This document shows positions 10,607-20,461 of a stretch of 49,336 nt of DNA, piece by piece. The DNA comes from Candolleomyces eurysporus (lineage: Eukaryota; Basidiomycota; Agaricomycetes; Agaricales; Psathyrellaceae), in contig JANBPK010001094.1 of NCBI GenBank assembly GCA_027579435.1, positions 1 to 49,336 of the forward strand, in the 5' to 3' direction. The position numbers and the translations under genes are program-made. Every line of letters begins with the position of its first letter. Position 1 is the stretch's first letter. Below the pieces are notes generated by a model. The model was given only the letters and a program-made list of their open reading frames with translations. It did not search any database and had not been told where the DNA came from.

Positions 10607-11925
10607 TTTAGACTTGATACTAGCTCGTCGAGCTCGTTGAGGACGATTGGCAAGGAGTGGTGGTAGATCGGAGCCATTGGGTTTTCTCGGATCCGATGAT
10701 GGTGCCGCACAGGCGATGTTTTGCACCATCCGGGCCCAGGACCATGTGATCCCTCTTCCTTGTTTTCTACCGCCATGTCGTTTTGCCACAGTCTGCCACT
10801 CTGGAGTGCCCTTCTGAGTGCTGAAAGGGGTTTATCTGTACAGGTGGGGCTCAGGGACGGGAAATAAGTTGCAAAAGGGAGAACGTCCAAGCACAGACAT
10901 CGACAGTGACTGACAGGCGAATCTCGATGTCTCTGTCTTGACGGTCGTGCGAGAATTGGAAGTCAGGGACCCACTCGATCCTTGTAGTTTCTATGCAGGC
11001 TTGGTTAGTTCACCCGGTGGGCGCTTACACTAACCTTGTTGGAAGTAGAACTGAATGCAAGTGTCTAAAAATTTCTAGCCAATTCAAAGTCAAACTGACC
11101 TATGGACAGTTTGTTTTCTCAGAATGGAGAATACGACTCCACCGTAATCACATTCATATGGTTATTGTGGACATTTCCAACTGGGCAAAAGTTCATTAGA
11201 TCTGATCCATACTTTCTATCTTTGACCCATATGGCGGCCAGACGGTCATTAACATCTCCCAAAATCCGCTGGGGATCTCAGGGCAGGATGTCAACAGTCT
11301 TTCCGGGCTTACCTCTCGTCATCGTGCCTTTCCCAATCGCCGACGACGCCAGCTTTAAATATGCCAAGTTTTCTAGGGTTTGAGCGGGTAACGTCAAATA
11401 CGAGATTGTCAGATCTACAATGTGCACTGACTCCCTTTTTCGAGCAGAACGTGTTCACGAAATGGACGGGGAATGAGGTCAAGCGCCCTTGTTCTGGTCC
11501 TATAGGGTGCGAGATCCTCATTCAAGGGTATCGATTGGGTTGCCTTAGCGAGATCGGCGACACGGCCTATGCAATCTCTGCCCATCCGGAGCGGGATAAC
11601 TGCATTCGGGAGGAAAAATCAGTTGGGTTAATAAAGAGAGTTGCCCGCAAGGGCCAACGCACTGTCACTACTCCCCCCTTGCTTCGGCACCTCCTCGTGC
11701 ATTTTCTCAAAGTCTGACGTCTAATTACTCGCGACATACACGCTTTGGGCTGAAAGGCTTTCGTAAGTGGGACTGTCCAGCTCTTCTACGCAATTATACC
11801 GTGCCAGGATTCGGGAACCGGGGCCAGTTCATCTAGAAGGTCAAGTGGCCTTCCAGGCTCCGAATGTGGCACTGGCATTGGCGTTACAGATAGCCATATC
11901 GTAAGACTAACTTTATATACAGGCC
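10607..11925. other. 1.3 kb without a recognisable gene
   Basis: This stretch lies between the start of MDE1 and the mucin-like gene. It has several small frames (for example 11361-11717, plus strand, 118 codons) without any motif I recognise and without a consistent splice chain. It may contain the undefined 5' exon(s) of the mucin-like gene downstream. Confidence 0.35.
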
Positions 11926-14142
11926 GTGGGCTTTGGAGAAACGAGGAGGGCTTCTTGCTTCTCCGTGGCGCCGTCCGATTCGATCCATCCTCTGTCCAGT
12001 TTTAGGACGCAGTTGATCAATCAACAACGACAACGCCTCTGCTTCCTCGCCCTCTTCCTCGTCCGCTTCTTTTTTACTGCCATCTCCCTCCAGCTATTCC
12101 CTTCTCTCTGCTTTCCCCCTCCCGGTGGTACGGGCGATGGGGGAGCAGTTACAGCCCCTCCCGGTGGTACGGGCGATGGAGGATATACGGGCGGTGGTGG
12201 CGGTGGTGGAGGAGATACAGTCCCTCCCGGTGGTGCTGATGGGACTGGTGGGGGAGGCTCGACGACTGTGCCAGGTGACGGAGGTAAGATCCTCCTGCTG
12301 CAACTGATAGAAGTGGCTGACCCCAAAACACAGGCTCTGCGACGACTTCACCTGGGACCGGAGGCGGCTCGACAACAACCTTGCCAGTTGGTGACGATAC
12401 GACCGCTGTAACTGGCATCGTTACCACTGGAACTGCCACCAGTAGCTCCCCAACTGATTCCAGTACCATCGGAGGTGACTCCAGCATCAGTGACACTAGC
12501 ACCCTGTCCGTAAGCTCGAGTTCAAGCACAGGTGAGGGGATAGCGGCTTTGTGACAACGATCTAGCACCACTGACGCTAGTACCCTAACCGTAGACCCTA
12601 CTCCAGGCCCAAGTGAGTGGATAGCAGCCTTGTGGCATTAAATCACCATCGCTGATACCAGAATCCTACCCCTAGGCTCCAGTTCAAGCACAGGTGAGGG
12701 GATGACAGCCTTGTGACAACAAACTAGCGCCACTGACACTAGTACCTACCCTTAGTCTCGACTCCAAACCCAGGTGAGGGGATGGCTGCCTTGTGACAAC
12801 AGAATAACATCACTGACACCAGCACCCTACCCGTAGATCCGACTCCAAGCATAGGTGAGGGGAAGCCTTGCTGCAACAACAACCGAGACTGACTAAACGA
12901 CAGACCGAGGGCCGACTGATCATGATAACCACGACGTATCGGGAGCAAACAGTCGGCCTCAGCATGGTAGTCCTACCCCAGCGCCCACTTGGCCTGGATG
13001 CGTTGAAGCTCGGGATCTGGAACGAAGGCATTGCCGCCCGTCCACCACTTTCATCCCACCCCAATATGCTACCGCTGAACCTGCAATATCCTATTTGGCT
13101 ACCCATACTGGGTGGGCTGGGACAACTACATATGCTGGGAAGGCCTGGGTTCGTGAAACCATCACCGTCCCAATCACAACGGTGTATATTTCGACTACAA
13201 CGTGAGGCTTTCGTACGTTCCCTGTTTTCTTTATGCCTTAAAGCGATTTGTTAGGATATATGTGGCGGGAGAAGCCCCGCGGACGAGCGAGATTCCTTTG
13301 ACAACAGTCCTACCCGCAGGAACCGTTATAATTAAGGAAGATTTTGTGTCTGTGAAAAAGTCTAATTTGGTCCCGATTATTGCAGGCGTCCTCGGAGGTA
13401 CGAACAGCCTCATTTCAGGACGATTTCTCAGAACTGAGCTCGCCTTTCTTGAATTGTCCAGGCCTTGCCATCCTTGTGATTATAGGTGTCATCTTATGTT
13501 TCCGGCGACGTCGTCGTAGACGCCTGGAGAATCAAGATGCCTTTNCCCCCGATTGCAGTCGCTCAGGATGTCAGGTCCAACGCGACGACTCGCGTTACAG
13601 GAGGTACTGTGTACGGTGCTGACAACGCGACATCGGCATATATGTCCGAAGTACCGATCAGCGAGTACTCTCGTCGACCTTCCGTGAGACAGTACGGTTC
13701 AGAGAGAGGGTTTGATCAGCAGGCGCCATCTTACCACGACGCACATTCAAACCGCCCCCTCGATGCCTTTTCTACTGGATCGTCATCTGTGTACGATTCC
13801 CCGTCTTATGACGATCACCTCTCAGCGCGTGGTCCTTCCCAAAATCCGTTTGTTGGGCAGCCTTTAAGCCACAGGGAGATTGCAAGGTCTGTGGTGTCTG
13901 AGTGGTCGAAGCCACGGCATCAGTATCCCGCTGAGAAGGTGGTCATGGCCTACGACGAATCCCAGCCAAGGTTTGGAGGGCCATTTGAGGACGGGAGACG
14001 TGCTGTGGAAGCGGAGGATCCTTTCGTTGATAACGCTGGATCTCCTGCGTCTCTTCCACGCTCACTTCCCCCTCCCTCTCGAGGTGTATTCGTTCATGAA
14101 GATGGTGGAAGTGTTCGAAGCTTCGGGATGTCGGGTCGTTAA
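11926..14142 (+). CDS. Mucin-like single-pass membrane protein with Gly- and Ser/Thr-rich ectodomain
   Basis: Supported exons: open to 12283, 12334-12531, 12904-13201, 13255-13397 and 13462-14142. The 5' end is undefined: the first frame (from 11926) has no ATG. The ectodomain begins with Gly-rich repeats (PPGGTGDGG twice), then Ser/Thr-rich sequence, then ITVPITTVYISTT. A transmembrane helix spans the 13398-13461 intron (IIAGVLGG then LAILVIIGVILCF) and is followed by a stop-transfer run of seven Arg. The cytoplasmic tail (ISEYSRRPSVRQYG and on) is 200 residues long. The frame changes at the N at 13545, next to a C run, which looks like an assembly fault. Layout resembles fungal wall-stress sensors and other O-mannosylated surface proteins; function unknown. 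Confidence 0.7.
12485..12887 (+). repeat. Five tandem ~80-bp units, each with a splice-donor-like GTGAG
   Basis: Units start near 12485, 12566, 12644, 12728 and 12808. Each has a CACTGAC-like start, an ACTAGTACCCTA-like centre, a TCCA-rich part and then GTGAGGGGA (GTGAGTGGA in unit 2), most followed by a TTGTGACAACA-like stretch. Unit 1 is coding up to its donor at 12532. Reading on through the donor meets a stop, and splicing unit by unit breaks the frame. The simplest model is therefore one intron, 12532-12903, with units 2-5 inside it. Confidence 0.8.
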
Positions 14143-15600
14143 TCCTTGTTTTGTTTCTGTAACTATTTGATCTTTATCTCCTCTTGGGGTTTTTTTTTCG
14201 GTTTATGCTCTTTTCATGGGTTTCCCTTCCTCAAGTTGTTATCTGTGATATGGACCTAGTATGCTCTGTACATGGATAGTAACCGTCTTCTTGTCCTTGG
14301 TATAATGCAGTCAATACAAAATACTCTCAGCGACAAGGTGGTTAGATCATCCATGCCATCTAAGAATGGATCTTCAATAATTGATGAAATATCGTTCGAG
14401 GTAGTCATCGCCTTGGCCAAGGCGATGTTAAGGCAGTACGCTTTTCTGTTCTCCTGGATCCTGCATACCACTATCGATATCATCCAATGTCTAGGTGTAA
14501 TCGATTGCTTATCAGCGGATAACGCTCAAACGACTCACCTAATGTCCAGAGGCTTTCGAGATCAGAACCCTTCCCGGATCCCCGATACTAGTAGATACTA
14601 CCCAAAGACCGTGCCCACTCCGCCCATCAAACCTTATTCACGACATTGGGGGCACGAGGTTGGGCGCTGAGCCCCTAACAGTCCATTGGTTATAATACGG
14701 CCGATGTAGGAAGATTCCAAGGGCTCATTGGCAGCGTAAATGAAACCGAAGCTATAGATGGATTAGAGCAATAGTCGATGGCAGCTAGCGAACTACCAGT
14801 GTAACTCAGGTCGGGGAGGAGGAAGTGCTAGTAACGCCCGTTGAGTCCAATTGCTTTGAGAATACACAAGGCCAAACACTGACAAGCCGATGCCAGTGGA
14901 TCGTCGGCCATGGATTTATTTTCTCTGAGCGCGTACTGCTGTCACGACTTTCGCCTTCGAGAGAAAGCTCTGGGTTCGCTATGAACTTCTAATCCCAAGT
15001 CACATATCGCTCAGAAGACACTCACTACGCCTTGCTCAGAGGCGATCATGTTGACAAGCGTCTCAAACACTCGACGTCTCCAATGTAAGCGGCCTATATA
15101 ATCCTTCCACAAATCCGATAGCTAGAATAAACAAACTTTCATCTAGGTGAAGCATCGAGGACAGCCTCGCTCGACAAATTTCCACGGGGAGGCTAAACTA
15201 TATGTACTCGCCCACACATCATTTATTCCAACTCGGACAGCCCCATGCACGGCGATGCCTCGTGAAGTATCTCGCTGATTTCGTTCTCGGCGCCACCGCC
15301 CACGAAAGTTCTCTGCGGAGAGGGGCGTATTGTCACATTGGACGAAAATGAATTCACCTGTTCATTTATTCACCGTCCATGAACCTAGGCTACTCTTGCT
15401 CGACCGGCCTCATCAAACCCAGGCCTATGGTATCCATTGCCCCACTGCCCCTTGTGGTATTCTACACGAACGTGAATGATGAGAGTTATTTTGACTCTCT
15501 ATTTCTCGTGTACCATCTCGCTTGCACTCCGTGGACCTCAAAAGCAGGCTATGACCCGGACCGTTCTCGAGTCTTGCCATAAGCGAGAGTCTGCGGGTGG
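14143..15600. other. 1.45 kb without a recognisable gene
   Basis: This is the downstream flank of the mucin-like gene. T-rich sequence (GGGTTTTTTTTTCGG) near 14187-14201 could belong to its 3' end. Frames at 14272-14670 and 15379-15582 are short and have no familiar motif. Confidence 0.4.
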
Positions 15601-15960
15601 TTTAAGAAACATGAACTGTTGCTCCGGGTCCTAGTTCTTGCCCTATCACTCGAGCTCGTTCATATCCGTACTCCGTTCTTCTCGTGGCACCTTGGGCTTC
15701 AACTTCTCGACTTAAAACATGTCTGACACGGATAGCGGAACCGGGGGCGTCCCGCCAGGTGGTGATATCCCTAGCACTGGGGGTGGCGGTGGAGGAGGAG
15801 GAGGAGGGCCTACTGGTGGCGGTGGTGCAGGACCTCCTGGCGGTAGTTCTGGTGGAGGTGGCGACGGTGGAGGAGGAGCAGGTGGGAATACCAGTGGTGG
15901 TGGTGGATAGCGGGGGAGGTGGAGCAGGTGTCGACGGCGAAACAGGGTTCGACACAGACN
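15601..15960. other. Low-complexity GGT/GGA-rich segment ending at an N
   Basis: The plus strand reads as Gly-rich (GGGGGGGGGG with PTGGGGAGPP) and the minus strand as Ser/Thr/Pro-rich. It is joined at N15960 to the Atg14-type gene, but no frame here continues the conserved Atg14 C-terminus. It is probably unrelated sequence brought next to the gene by the assembly, or a badly resolved low-complexity tail. Confidence 0.5.
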
Positions 15961-17171
15961 CGCCGCGTCTCTGGCTATGCAGAATGCCTGTGGTATCGAT
16001 AGGGCGGAGCGCCGGTCGAGGAGCAGGAGCGCCTTTCACCGTCAAAACGCTGCTCGCCATCGGGTCCTCGTCGTCGCTCGAGGTGGCAGCCTTGTCTCCC
16101 TCGCCCTGCACAGACGCCGTCGATTCATCCAGGCCAGGCGGCTCGTCTGCAGGTTTGCCCAGCGTTCCGGTGGTGTGGTTGGTCAGATGCAAGGGATGCC
16201 TCTTGTGCCATCTTCCCCACCCTCCATCGCCGCCTCCGATACTCCCGCCTCCGATCGCGCCTATCCAAGGCTGTCCCAACCCGAGCTTGCCCCCCGTCCA
16301 CGTCACCTCGAACGGAAGTTTGATCCCCAGGTAGAATGAGAGCAGAGAAAGGAAGTGGATGGTCAGTGTGAGGACGGCGTTGATGTGATCTGGAGGGTAT
16401 CTGCGGATATCGCCTGGGACGGGGAGAACGAGACCTCCGATCGTCCATTCGCCCTTCGTTCCGGCTTTACCGCCGACGGGTGGTCGGCCGCCCACCTCGA
16501 CGATGTTGAAGACTTCTACGAGTTCCTGGACGAGGCCTGACCGGGCCCGAGCAAGAGTCTGAGTCAACGCTATATGCGCAGGCGATGGTGGCAGTGTGGC
16601 TGGGGCGTCTGTTGGCTGGTAGTGGTGGTGGTGGTGGCCATCGGCCGAGGGTGTCGTGAGGAAAGGTGCTGACCCCGGCGTTTGGGGGATGGCTGAAGCT
16701 GGAGGACTCGTAGCTGTTGGGGTTGACGAGCCTGTTTTGACCAGGATCCTCGCTGCTCCCATCGTCCTCCGCCTCTGAGCCAAATCTTCTCGTAGTTTCC
16801 GTATTCTATCTCGTTCTGCGCCTCCTTGTCAATATAAATCGTGCAATATGGGAAGATGAGTACTCACTCTTCTCGCATTCTCGCTTGATCTCTGCTAGAC
16901 CAGACGCGACCTCGTCAATCCTCCCTCGCACTTCTGCCACGCGTGCTCTAGCCGCCCGAGCTGGCCCCACAACATTCTTCAACGCTACAGACGCTGTCGA
17001 TACCACAGACGACAAATCTGTCGCGAAATGTGTGTGCTGCGACTGAAAATCTCGGATACTAGGCCGGCGTCAGATACTATCGTGAACCTAGGATCTATTC
17101 GCTCACTGTGTCTTGATACATGTTCGACAATAGAACTGTCTTTGTCGCAATTCGCAGTTTTTGCATTCCAT
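15961..17171 (-). CDS. ATG14: Atg14-type subunit of the autophagy PI3-kinase complex (3' end lost at N15960)
   Basis: Minus-strand exons 17171-17107, 17058-16868 and 16824-15961, introns 17059-17106 and 16825-16867 (only 43 nt). The N-terminus MECKNCELRQRQFYCRTC has the paired CxxC motifs of Atg14. It is followed by the conserved long coiled coil (HIRDFQSQHTHFATDLS and on to ERDRIRKLREDLAQRRR), then LTQTLARARSGLVQELVEVF, a family hallmark (R..L..EL..VF), and INAVLTLTIHFLSLLSFYL with LPFEVTWTGG. Atg14 targets Vps34-Vps15-Atg6 to the autophagosome formation site. The expected C-terminal part is not found: the frame enters low-complexity sequence at the N. A UVRAG/Vps38-type relative is the alternative. 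Confidence 0.75.
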
Positions 17172-18223
17172 TTCTTGCGAATTAAATCGGTCTTGAGGTT
17201 ATCATGGCTCGAATACGGACATGGTTCTAGTGTAAGCTTGGAGGGTGGAGCGGTACAGCATATTCAGCTTCGGGCTGTTAATGGGGTTAGTTAGGCTTTT
17301 GTTTGGCCATCTCATCTGGGCCAAACATGGAGGTAGCCGCAAGGATAGGGTTAGGGGCAATGATTGCTGCTTCTCAAGGTTTGCTCTCGACGGCCATCCA
17401 AGTGCTGAAGACGACGACATCGACGACGGGAGGCTATCTGCGCGAGCAGAGAACGCTCATTGACCACCCCAGGCCATTTTCAATCACTGGTGTGTCCGGA
17501 AAGTTCAGATTCGCGCTTGCTTCATTGCCTTCTCAAGCTCCTGTCAATTCGGATACTTATACTCTAGATCCTCGAAATTATCCATCCTCTGCTCTCCTTT
17601 GAACCTTCGCAATAGCCGATGCTCAGTACTGTCCGTCTGCTTTTGGCTCCTGCCGGAGCCCTGAGTCCAGGGAGAGAAATCCGCGTTTTGGCCAGGATGT
17701 TTCGTCGTCGAATGCCCACCGCCCATGTGCAAAGTGCAGAGAATTGTGCCCAGAATGGACTCGGCTTATAGCCTGACAGGCCTCTCGAACTTGCAAATCG
17801 CGGGAGGGCCTCGACATTGACAACACTCACGCAACCCGATGGCGGAGGTCGTGACTTCTCTGTCCGCATTTCGCGAAATCCAAAACGATCCTTCATGCTG
17901 GCGGCTTCCTTGTGCCTCGGTTTGAAATCCAGCAGGTGTCCTTTACGAATGTAACGCAATTGGGGGTGGTAACTTGCTCCGGCGGACCCGGAAATTATCG
18001 ACTGCCGTGGCTTTCCTGCGGCTTCCAGGTACGAGACTATATCCAATGTGTTCTTGCATCAGACTGTCCACTAAAAAACGTATGCATGTACCCAACAGAT
18101 AACGAAAGCTGATGGTGGAATCCACCGAATACACTGGAGACTTCGAGTCTAATATATACACCCTACAGACCGGGAAATATCTCATGAAACCTATCGAAAA
18201 AAAGAAAGAAAGAAATTCGATGC
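17172..18223. other. 1 kb without a recognisable gene
   Basis: Upstream flank of the Atg14-type gene and downstream flank of the coiled-coil gene. Frames at 17303-17602 (plus) and 17564-18046 (minus) are moderate in length but show no domain. A short AG-rich run (AAAAAGAAAGAAAG) lies near 18198-18214. Confidence 0.4.
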
Positions 18224-19048
18224 TCATGCCCGAAATATGAGCGTCAGAAATCGCCAGAGGGGGGTTCTCCAGAATGTTGTCGGCGCCTCAGGGCAGGTGT
18301 GATCGAAAGGGGAATCAGGGGAATGATAATCCTGCGCAGTAGTATGCGCTTGTTGGCTTGGAGGAGGTCGCGTATCTGGACTCCGTCCGTGATTGTCATT
18401 GCAGGTGGCGCGAGGCTCAGGTGAGTGTGGTGCTGAAGAAAAGATGGGCTGAGATTATGTCCACTACGGCGTGATCGTTGACTTACGAGGACTCGATTGG
18501 AATAGATTTTCTTGCTGCTCCTCCGGACTTGACTCCCGCGGCGTCCGTTTTCGACTTGAGTTGCGAGTTCGGACCGAACCTCCAGCCAGATGGTCGCGGC
18601 TTCGAATCGAGTGGTCGTTGTTTGAGTTTGAATTGTTTGAATTATAGATGTTGTTCGAATCCAAGTTTATGGTGATTGAGCGGGAATATATGTTGACCGG
18701 TGGAGGACTGTCTGGTACTCGATTCTGCGAGGCACGTAGTTCTGATCTCATTTCTTGAAGGTTCTGAGGGTGAACAGGTGAGCACAGCTTCATTGAAGAT
18801 CACAGACTGTTACATACTAGCGAGCTCTGAGCGACAACCTCTTCCACGGTTTCGATCCTTTTCTCTAAGCCCTCCACTCGCATTTGGAGCTCTGTGAGTG
18901 GATCCTCAGAAAATATCGGGAGGCGTTCCGCGCGAAGGGACTCTTTGTCGAGGTGGTGGCTCGTTACAGACCCCACTGGTTCAGACGTATAGCTCTGCAG
19001 AACATCCATTGGGCTGTGAAGCCCAAGCTCAAGCTCGAGCTTCGACAT
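18224..19048 (-). CDS. Small coiled-coil protein with Asn/Ser-rich middle, unknown function
   Basis: Three exons fit in phase: 19048-18818, 18763-18487 and 18432-18224, with two introns of 54 nt. The product is 238 residues. Residues about 52-85 form a heptad-like helix (LQMRVEGLEKRIETVEEVV, continuing across intron 1 into LQEMRSELRASQNRV). An Asn-rich stretch (YNSNNSNSNNDHS) follows, then Arg/Ser-rich and Pro-rich parts. The last residues (TFWRTPLWRFLTLIFRA) are amphipathic or hydrophobic and might anchor the protein to a membrane. I recognise no family. Phase agreement over three exons is the main support. Confidence 0.6.
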
Positions 19049-20461
19049 TGGCGGATAGTGAGCGAGGTGCGGGGGATCTTTGATTCAATGCAGCCTCTAG
19101 TTGGTTTACCAGTATTTATAACGTAGCCTCTACTAAAACCCTCTTGGAACTTTCTGTAGATCTCCGATTTTGTGGTTCGGAGGAGCCAGGTGCAGCAGAT
19201 CTCAAAAAGCCCGATTCATGCAATGCCGGCCGAACAGTTGGATGGTCCGCAAAACGTCCTTCATCACCTCTACAGCTGCACGAAACTGTCAATGCAAAGG
19301 CAAATTTGTCGAATTTTCAACTCTTTGCCTTGTAATCTACTTCACATGCTAGCAAGGCTTTGGCGAGTATGACAATCGGACTTTACACTTCTTGAGATCT
19401 GCCGCGCTTCACTTCACTCCGAAGGGGTTGGAGTAGAACAAGAGTTTTTGATGTGACCACTTCACACTGCCTTCTTCTCCTCATACTGCGTTCTTCTCCT
19501 CACGTGTGCATTTCATAGAGTTTTTTTGATGTGTCCTGACAGTCCTCTACAGTCCTCCACCCGGAGGCAATACTGCTCTTCTCCTCACGCGTATTCCAAC
19601 TGCACATCAAAAACTATTCCAACCCCATTCAGAGTGAATTCGCTGCGGTGGAGCTGGGAGGAGGCAGGGTTGCCTCAAAGTGAAGTGTGCACATCAAAAA
19701 CTATCGTTCTACTCCAACCCCATTCGGAGTGAAGAATTCGAACTGGTTAGGTATGCGGTAAGCACCAAAGCGGATAGCTGCAGCCTGACCGGTTGTGTCA
19801 AACGCACCCAACCTGTTGGGTTGATTGAACCCAACCGGTTGTGAAGAGCATGACATTCACGTGAGATTGGTAAAACTAGGTGCAACTATGGCATGATTTA
19901 TCGTCAAAAATTATTCAGTGTTCAGGCACAGGTTTCAGTCTCCGGGTTCAGTCTCCGGGTTCAGTCCATCGGTTTGATGAACGATCAAGTTGCACGCTAA
20001 TCTGCAACTTGTGTGATGGACCTACGACTGGCTGAATCACTGGAAAACCTCACTAAACCCCACTTGAAAACCTCACTAAACCTCACCTCCACTACTGAGT
20101 GCCATTGGTGAGCCACGGTGTGTTGCACTATGCCAATTATAGAATAACCATTGATGATGAGGTGGCAGGCTGGCTTGCAATAAAAACTGGCCTGTCGTCG
20201 TCATTTTGTTAGCAGCACCATAATCCTCTTGCTATTCCTGCTGCCTCACAGTGCGTGCTACTCTACAGATCCATCGAGCCTAGCCACCTCCAACCTTTGC
20301 CTTGTCGTTTTTTNGTTGTGACTCCTACCGCTTGGACACTTTTGATCTTGGAACGTCTCCTTCCCTGGTTTTTCATATTCTTGTTAACATTGAGATTTGT
20401 AAGTCCTTTACTTTTCCTTTCAATCTTATTCTCAAGCGTAATTCCATTAGCATCAACTTGA
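19049..20461. other. Gene-free 1.4 kb containing an inverted-repeat element and short repeats
   Basis: Besides the element at 19412-19734, this holds an imperfect palindrome of CCCAACC/GGTTGGG blocks (about 19806-19842), a short tandem TTCAGTCTCCGGG repeat (about 19933-19960) and a repeated AAAACCTCACTAAACC (about 20042-20082). An N lies at 20314 in a T run. This is the left edge of the accessory block. Confidence 0.6.
19412..19734. mobile_element. MITE-like element with ~54-bp terminal inverted repeats
   Basis: The left arm (19412-19465, starting CTTCACTCCGAAGGGG) and the reverse complement of the right arm (19680-19734) match over about 54 bases with a few mismatches and one indel. A third, shorter copy in right-arm orientation lies inside at about 19603-19642 (ACATCAAAAACTATTCCAAC). 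The element is 323 bp and encodes nothing. No convincing target duplication was found, so its exact ends and superfamily are open. Confidence 0.7.

Noticed and set aside
10607..10890. Longer N-terminus for MDE1 from minus-strand frames upstream
   Set aside because: The upstream residues lack family similarity, and the Met at 10606 gives the normal length.
12021..12571. Minus-strand Pro-rich frames opposite the mucin-like gene
   Set aside because: They mirror the Gly-rich repeats of the plus-strand gene, which is supported by spliced continuity to a transmembrane segment.
15719..15910. Gly-rich plus-strand frame as a gene
   Set aside because: Pure low complexity next to an N; no conserved part and no supporting exon.
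18884..19126. 80-codon plus-strand frame overlapping the coiled-coil gene
   Set aside because: The minus-strand three-exon model explains the same bases with consistent phases.
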